From NCBI GenBank assembly GCA_016204645.1, contig JACQKI010000024.1, positions 1 through 10,715 of the forward strand: a stretch of 10,715 nt of DNA, given 5' to 3'. The notes under the pieces are model-generated. The model made no database searches. It was not told the origin of the DNA and was given only the letters and a program-made list of their open reading frames with translations. A program made the position numbers and the translations under genes. The DNA is from Candidatus Kerfeldbacteria bacterium (GTDB taxonomy: Bacteria > Patescibacteriota > Patescibacteriia > SBBC01). Below are positions 7,701 to 10,715 of this stretch, one piece after another; within the stretch, counting starts at the first letter, position 1; each line of letters starts with the position of its first letter.

Positions 7701-10484
7701 CGGCCGCTCAGCTTCCGGACGTTTACCTTGTCGTACTACGGCCGGTCTGACGGCGCGGCTTCGTGCAGCGGTTCGTTCGGCCTGCGAGCGACCAACGGCT
7801 CGTACAGCCAAACAGCCAACGCTGTTTACACCACCTCTTGGGCTCGGTTCACCCAGACGGTCACCTGGCCCGATCGCGGCTACGACAACACCTCTGACAA
7901 CCATGTGCTGCAAGCGTTCATCGAAGCCTCTTCAGGCTGCGACGTGCTGGTCGACAACGCGCAGCTGCAAGCGGCTTCGTCCGCCAGCGAGTACGCGGAC
8001 TACGGAACGTCCAACTTGGTGTACCTCAACAGTCAACGGCGCAGCTGCGAACGGGTGGACGTCGGCTGCGATCGCTACACCCCGGCCACCGGCGGCGGCG
8101 AAGCCCTGACCGGCGTGGTCAACGACAAGGATCGCTGCTCGGCCGACGTGGTCGGATGCAAGCAATTCCGCAAAGAGGCCATTGACCGCGTACCCGCGCG
8201 GGCGGCTGTTGATCCGATCAATGTGGTTCCTTCCTCGGCCCGCCAGTGCCAGGCCGATCAGGTAGGCTGCGAAGAGTACACCAACCTCGACGTCTTGGCG
8301 CAGGGCGGCGAAGCGCGCGAGTACTTCACCAGCATCCGCCAGTGCGTCAAGCCGGTACCCGGGGCCGGCGACCAAGCCACCTACTTTACCTGGGTGGGCG
8401 ACGACCGCACCGGCTTCCAGCTCAAATCGTTCCGGTTGAAGAAGTCGGACGTCGACGCCGGGCCGTGCACCAACATTACGCTCGGCACGTCGTCAAGCGA
8501 CAACAACCCGGCTTGCAACGACGGCCTCGGTCAGGCGATCTGCGCCGCGGCCGACGTCGGGGTCAACCCGGACTGCGCGCAGTACTTCGACAGCGGCGGC
8601 AAGGTCTACTACCGGCTGCACAGCCGGACCATTCCGGTCAGCGACGACTGCCACCCGTACCGCAACACCATCGACGAGCGAGCCGGTCTGTCAAACGTCT
8701 ACCACGTGCTGGCCAGAGAGAGCACCACCTGCGCGGCGCAGGCAGCCGAGTGCCGGGCCTTTACCGGCAACGCCGGGAGCAACACCCGCGTGGTCGTCAG
8801 CTACAATTTTGAGAACGCCAATTCTGTTTCGGCCGACTGGCAGTTCGTCGGCGCCGGCTCGAGCGTCGGCCTGAGTCCGGCCAGCGTCTCGGCCGGCGGC
8901 AAGTCGATGAGCGCGACCGGCACGATCGCCACCCAGGACCACGTCCTGCAGGACAAGCTGCAGCAGAACAAGAGCTACACGTTGTCGTTCTGGGCCAACC
9001 CGGATACGGCCACCACCCTGGATGCCTACCTGCTGGTAAACAACGTCGCAACCCGCACGATCGTCAGCAGCCTCAGCCTGGCAGGCGTCTGGCACCCCTA
9101 CACGGTCGGACCGGTGACGCTCGACGTCGATCCGGTCGGGGTGCCGGTCCAGCTGCGGATCACGGCCCGCGACGGTGGCGGCAGTCCGGCCACGGTCTAC
9201 CTCGACAACCTGCAGCTGCGCGAGATTACCGACAGCCTGTTCCTGATCGATAACTCGTACCGGACTTGCGCCGACGCCGACCTCGGCTGCGAGGCCTACA
9301 TCGACCGCGGCAACACCCGACAGTACCTCAAGAGCTTCACCCGCTTGTGCAGTTCCGACGTGGTCGGTTGCAGCGCCTTGGTCGACACGCAGAATTCCTC
9401 CACGCCCTTCCAGAGCTTGCCGCTGCGCGGCGTCCAGGTGCCGGCCGATGCAACGTTCAGCTTGGTTAACGAACGCAACGCCCAGTGCCCGGCCGAGGAA
9501 AAGGGTTGTACCGCCTTCGGCCAACCGGTGCTGAACGTCAGCAAAAAAATCGGATCGTTCGGTACGGTCTTCCTGAAAGACCAGCCAGACAGCCACCTGC
9601 AGATTCTCTGTACGTCCAACGAACTGTCCTGTACCGAGTACACAACCGACAGCGGCACCAAAGAGTACTTCAAGAATCCCGGCGCGCAGACCTGTGAATT
9701 TAAACGGTTGGCTGGCGACGCCGGGTACCACTGGTACATTGCTAACACCACCCTGCGCTGTCCGGTCAACACGCCGCCGACCGACGGGGTGCCGACCGGA
9801 CGGGCCTGCGTAAAAACCTGCGCTGGCGGCGATCGAGCCGGTTTGACCTGCGTCAGCGGCAACGACTGTCCAGAAGCGGTCGGCGTCTGCACCGGCGGAA
9901 TCTGCCAAGGCGGCGGCGGTCGCAACGGCGCGGCCTGCGTCACTAGTAGCGACTGTATTGAAACGTCATCCTGCGTTGGCGACGACAGCTTGGTCGGCCG
10001 GACCTGCCGCCTGAACTCGGACTGCGCCGCGCCGATGGCCTGCGACAGCTGGGTCGGAATCTGCCCAGAAGAGCAGAGCGGCTGCAACGAGTACCGCGAC
10101 CCGTCCGATCCGAAACCCTGCCGGACGAACTGTCCGCTGGAGTCGTCCGGCGGCAAACCGAAGTACGTCGACGATTCGTGTCAGCCGACGGTCTGCGTCG
10201 GCGGCCTCAGGGAAGGAGACGTCTGCCAAGACAACACCGATTGTCCGGGTTACTGCCTTAATAACCCAAGTCGCGCCTGTACCACCAACGCCGCCTGTCC
10301 GGGCAGCACCTGCTCGACCGGCGTCTGCTCGGGCGAGGGCATACCCGGCTGCCGTTCGTACTTCTACCTGAAGCAGACCGTCGAGCAGTCGGCGGCCGAG
10401 TGCAACGGCCGGGTCGACGTGGCCAACGGCTGCCGGCCGTTTAACGACACTTCGAATCCGTCCCTTAACTTCCGGGCTTTCTAA
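4734..10484 (+). CDS. Giant membrane-anchored Cys-rich surface protein (1916 aa)
   Basis: No overall family recognised. Order: basic cytoplasmic N-terminus; one membrane helix (about 26-50) with no evident signal-peptidase site, so probably an anchored protein with its C-terminus outside; a mostly helical region (about 95-580) containing GTGQRPIFIADPNYW (145-159), C209/C213, CPNCIPC (247-253), C278, C300/C304 and C435/C442; first Cys cluster from C586 with CX5C pairs at 610 and 639; an EF-hand-like loop DTNANGRIDCSE (697-708); then an array of CX6C modules from C795 to C1784, interrupted by two jelly-roll-like domains (about 900-1080 and 1345-1503); a further CX5C cluster (1692-1855); and a short tail ending NLNFRAF. 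There is no LPXTG or other C-terminal anchor. ATG 4734 lies 5 bp after the previous stop; AGGAGG at 4703-4708 is too far upstream to serve it. The 5.7-kb frame is uninterrupted. Likely role: extracellular adhesion, host attachment or envelope scaffold (inference). Confidence 0.88.
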   Translation: MTKTNQTHIPATPIKRRPAPSQVKPVVRLLISFLLSLVIGSGLLLGLVRMAQGQGRTGFEIGPGALPPTLAIPNAFVQDALTPISIGSGLPVSDIGAAQRSIWDRIWSRLKDTLKVASDVAVKQSIRIFYQQLTVVTTEFIRTAGTGQRPIFIADPNYWTNFFEAAENDFLDSVGKQVFGIELARPLDAQKEKQIGLFVRGLLNPGTVCEDDCQKRYNEAQVRIKAIETDFNDVKRFITDPNVDPSCPNCIPCPIAGDPNKNPTWNSSDQQFIDKKKCVSVLGDILSLERAQATKNYTNCTTSCRRQRNAVRTDPILKETIGNEAVAAAVQEYYNPRKNDFGNILEILNRAADRSQSAVRAEQTAYQTNIAPRRTTAGIITAPAVLVEEAIKQPLRTATNDVDVLTGSRIADVVSRAIGNALIQRIVHEWFKSKCGLNPEACKTPVGTSPQARFLFGNRTVQLAAEIKPTLIGRSDVVLGDPSRNPVPTVDVLESSGLIDSRFRQAIEQRLTVREALDQGYLDSARTFGYDKNGNEPLDGYPYQSIVYLKKSRIVPVGWQLAAEYIRQVAPQDIGLGELVNQFSVCGQNAAHDADPVVTRGCSNDLALTCTDASDCTPTPGGVCSAGKCSGGPQPSAACASNADCAYPPPACVETYTASPFCGLVDPDWVLKAPLTYCRKQGSGEELISRIFLCDEDTNANGRIDCSEPSQNISGGDLGRFEIQRKSEVCVDEPTCVAENEDGSCLSYGYCFQDRRTFRFDGNRCPSYYATCQAFADPDGNSLAVLKKTIDVNGCSSDNAGCSAYCSDRRDKDGSWLCTSDPGRDPGAAASSTRCPVGETCTCRLPSGETCAVSNGTDFCTVPSGARCTLGTNYAFFDRDVQACSEAQAGCREFIDAAGSTNLLANSGFELYEGTVGDSGPGADDLVKGWGAVAGVIGTSHAQVVTSDLGLGLNNQVAVRLPQSGGTEGIVFTNDRPSATPLRQGIDTGRPLSFRTFTLSYYGRSDGAASCSGSFGLRATNGSYSQTANAVYTTSWARFTQTVTWPDRGYDNTSDNHVLQAFIEASSGCDVLVDNAQLQAASSASEYADYGTSNLVYLNSQRRSCERVDVGCDRYTPATGGGEALTGVVNDKDRCSADVVGCKQFRKEAIDRVPARAAVDPINVVPSSARQCQADQVGCEEYTNLDVLAQGGEAREYFTSIRQCVKPVPGAGDQATYFTWVGDDRTGFQLKSFRLKKSDVDAGPCTNITLGTSSSDNNPACNDGLGQAICAAADVGVNPDCAQYFDSGGKVYYRLHSRTIPVSDDCHPYRNTIDERAGLSNVYHVLARESTTCAAQAAECRAFTGNAGSNTRVVVSYNFENANSVSADWQFVGAGSSVGLSPASVSAGGKSMSATGTIATQDHVLQDKLQQNKSYTLSFWANPDTATTLDAYLLVNNVATRTIVSSLSLAGVWHPYTVGPVTLDVDPVGVPVQLRITARDGGGSPATVYLDNLQLREITDSLFLIDNSYRTCADADLGCEAYIDRGNTRQYLKSFTRLCSSDVVGCSALVDTQNSSTPFQSLPLRGVQVPADATFSLVNERNAQCPAEEKGCTAFGQPVLNVSKKIGSFGTVFLKDQPDSHLQILCTSNELSCTEYTTDSGTKEYFKNPGAQTCEFKRLAGDAGYHWYIANTTLRCPVNTPPTDGVPTGRACVKTCAGGDRAGLTCVSGNDCPEAVGVCTGGICQGGGGRNGAACVTSSDCIETSSCVGDDSLVGRTCRLNSDCAAPMACDSWVGICPEEQSGCNEYRDPSDPKPCRTNCPLESSGGKPKYVDDSCQPTVCVGGLREGDVCQDNTDCPGYCLNNPSRACTTNAACPGSTCSTGVCSGEGIPGCRSYFYLKQTVEQSAAECNGRVDVANGCRPFNDTSNPSLNFRAF
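7431..7975 (+). other. Jelly-roll (CBM4/9-like) domain 1 in the giant protein
   Basis: Starts STNLLANSGFELYEG, the typical opening of carbohydrate-binding family 4/9/22-type beta-sandwiches (NLLxNxxFE), continues with alternating strands (FTLSYYGRSDG, WARFTQTVTWP) and ends SGCDVLVDNAQLQAAS, the usual D-x-x-L last strand. It sits between the CX6C modules at C884 and C1105. Glycan binding is likely for the fold but not shown. Confidence 0.65.
8790..9225 (+). other. Jelly-roll (CBM4/9-like) domain 2 in the giant protein
   Basis: Starts VVVSYNFENANSVSADWQF, has KSYTLSFWANPD and VWHPYTVGPVTL strands and ends ATVYLDNLQLREI. It shares the opening NFE, the SFWA/SYYG strand and the YLDNLQL closing strand with domain 1, but the two are divergent. 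It lies between the CX6C modules at C1333 and C1512, in the same relative place as domain 1. Confidence 0.65.
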
Positions 10485-10487
10485 AGT

Positions 10488-10715
10488 ATGATGCCGAGGC
10501 AGATTACAAGTCGATTACTGGTCATGCTGCTGCTGGCGTTCGGATTGGCCTGGGCGCGGGTCGGTCAAGCCTTGACGATCACCCCGATTCCGCCGACGGC
10601 CACACAGGTTTCGCCGACGCAGGAGACGATTGGCTGGCAGACCGACCTTGCGACCACTTCGGACCAAGTCCGGTACGGCTTGTCGTACACGAATCAGTGG
10701 GCGCAGCAGCAGATC
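10488..10715 (+). CDS. Secreted protein with fibronectin type III-like domain (3' partial)
   Basis: Open from ATG 10488 to the right edge (76 codons); a second ATG follows immediately at 10491. The N-terminus is a clear signal peptide: MMPRQITSR, a hydrophobic run LLVMLLLAFGLAWA, and a likely cleavage after VGQA (residue 28). The mature part has ITPIPPTATQVSPT followed by ETIGWQTDLATTSDQVRYG, matching the first strands of Fn3 or purple-acid-phosphatase N-terminal-like domains (xAxIxWxTdxxxxSxVxYG). It begins 3 bp after the giant gene's stop, in the same frame, with no visible ribosome-binding site, so it is probably co-transcribed and coupled. The rest of the protein is outside the window. 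Confidence 0.8.
   Translation, partial: MMPRQITSRLLVMLLLAFGLAWARVGQALTITPIPPTATQVSPTQETIGWQTDLATTSDQVRYGLSYTNQWAQQQI

Larger units (their letters stand above)
7116..10085 (+). repeat. Array of 11 CX6C modules in the giant protein
   Basis: First cysteines at residues 795, 884, 1105, 1135, 1172, 1333, 1512, 1539, 1585, 1626 and 1777. Each has exactly six residues between cysteines, usually G just before the second Cys and an aromatic residue three places after it, as in CSEAQAGCREF, CERVDVGCDRY, CQADQVGCEEY, CADADLGCEAY and CPEEQSGCNEY. Several are followed by a strand-like EYF/QYL segment leading to the next Cys. Tight neighbours are 27-46 residues apart. A last variant near the C-terminus has nine residues between cysteines (CNGRVDVANGC). 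Confidence 0.85.

Noticed and set aside
8691..9908. Long reverse-strand open frame (about 405 codons) opposite the giant gene
   Set aside because: It lies entirely antisense to a continuous, clearly patterned coding frame, and its translation is Ala/Gly/Arg-rich with no domain; GC-rich DNA often leaves such shadow frames open.
7116..10085. CRISPR array or DNA-level tandem repeat under the CX6C modules
   Set aside because: The repeats are only at protein level; codons and spacers differ and spacing varies from 27 to over 200 residues.

Overview
The window looks like a piece of a Candidate Phyla Radiation (Patescibacteria) genome, probably from a Parcubacteria-like group. This is an inference from gene content, since no marker RNA is present. 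The evidence is compact packing with 3-11 bp gaps or overlaps, mostly absent Shine-Dalgarno sequences, divergent short versions of core translation genes, and a very large Cys-rich surface protein anchored by one N-terminal membrane helix. UGA is the normal stop in the first four genes, so a recoded-UGA lineage (Gracilibacteria/SR1) is unlikely. All recognised genes are on the + strand.

Region 1 (1-3963) is a translation-maintenance block: the C-terminal half of leucyl-tRNA synthetase, a TsaC/Sua5 t6A-synthesis enzyme, an MFS-type membrane transporter, and the 16S rRNA dimethyladenosine transferase RsmA. The last three are chained by overlaps (ATGA between tsaC and the transporter; a short overlap into rsmA if its TTG start is right). 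The 73-bp leuS-tsaC gap holds two adjacent palindromes, one resembling a widespread REP-like repeat. tsaC carries an extra in-frame segment of about 18 residues whose DNA is two back-to-back hairpins. Base composition changes from AT-richer (leuS and the 5' half of tsaC) to strongly GC-rich near this element.

Region 2 (3960-10715) is a cell-surface block with its own near-consensus extended -10 promoter (TTGACG, 17 bp, TATAAT), whose -35 box overlaps the rsmA stop codon. It encodes a single-pass membrane protein with two thrombospondin-type-3-like calcium loops and a duplicated C-terminal helical motif; a 1916-residue membrane-anchored protein built from two kinds of Cys-rich repeats and two jelly-roll (carbohydrate-binding-like) domains; and the start of a secreted protein with a fibronectin-III-like domain. 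These three are nearly contiguous and probably co-transcribed. I infer a disulfide- and calcium-stabilised surface or adhesion assembly. This is the part of the window most likely to be undescribed. No tRNA, rRNA, CRISPR array, transposase or phage gene was seen.
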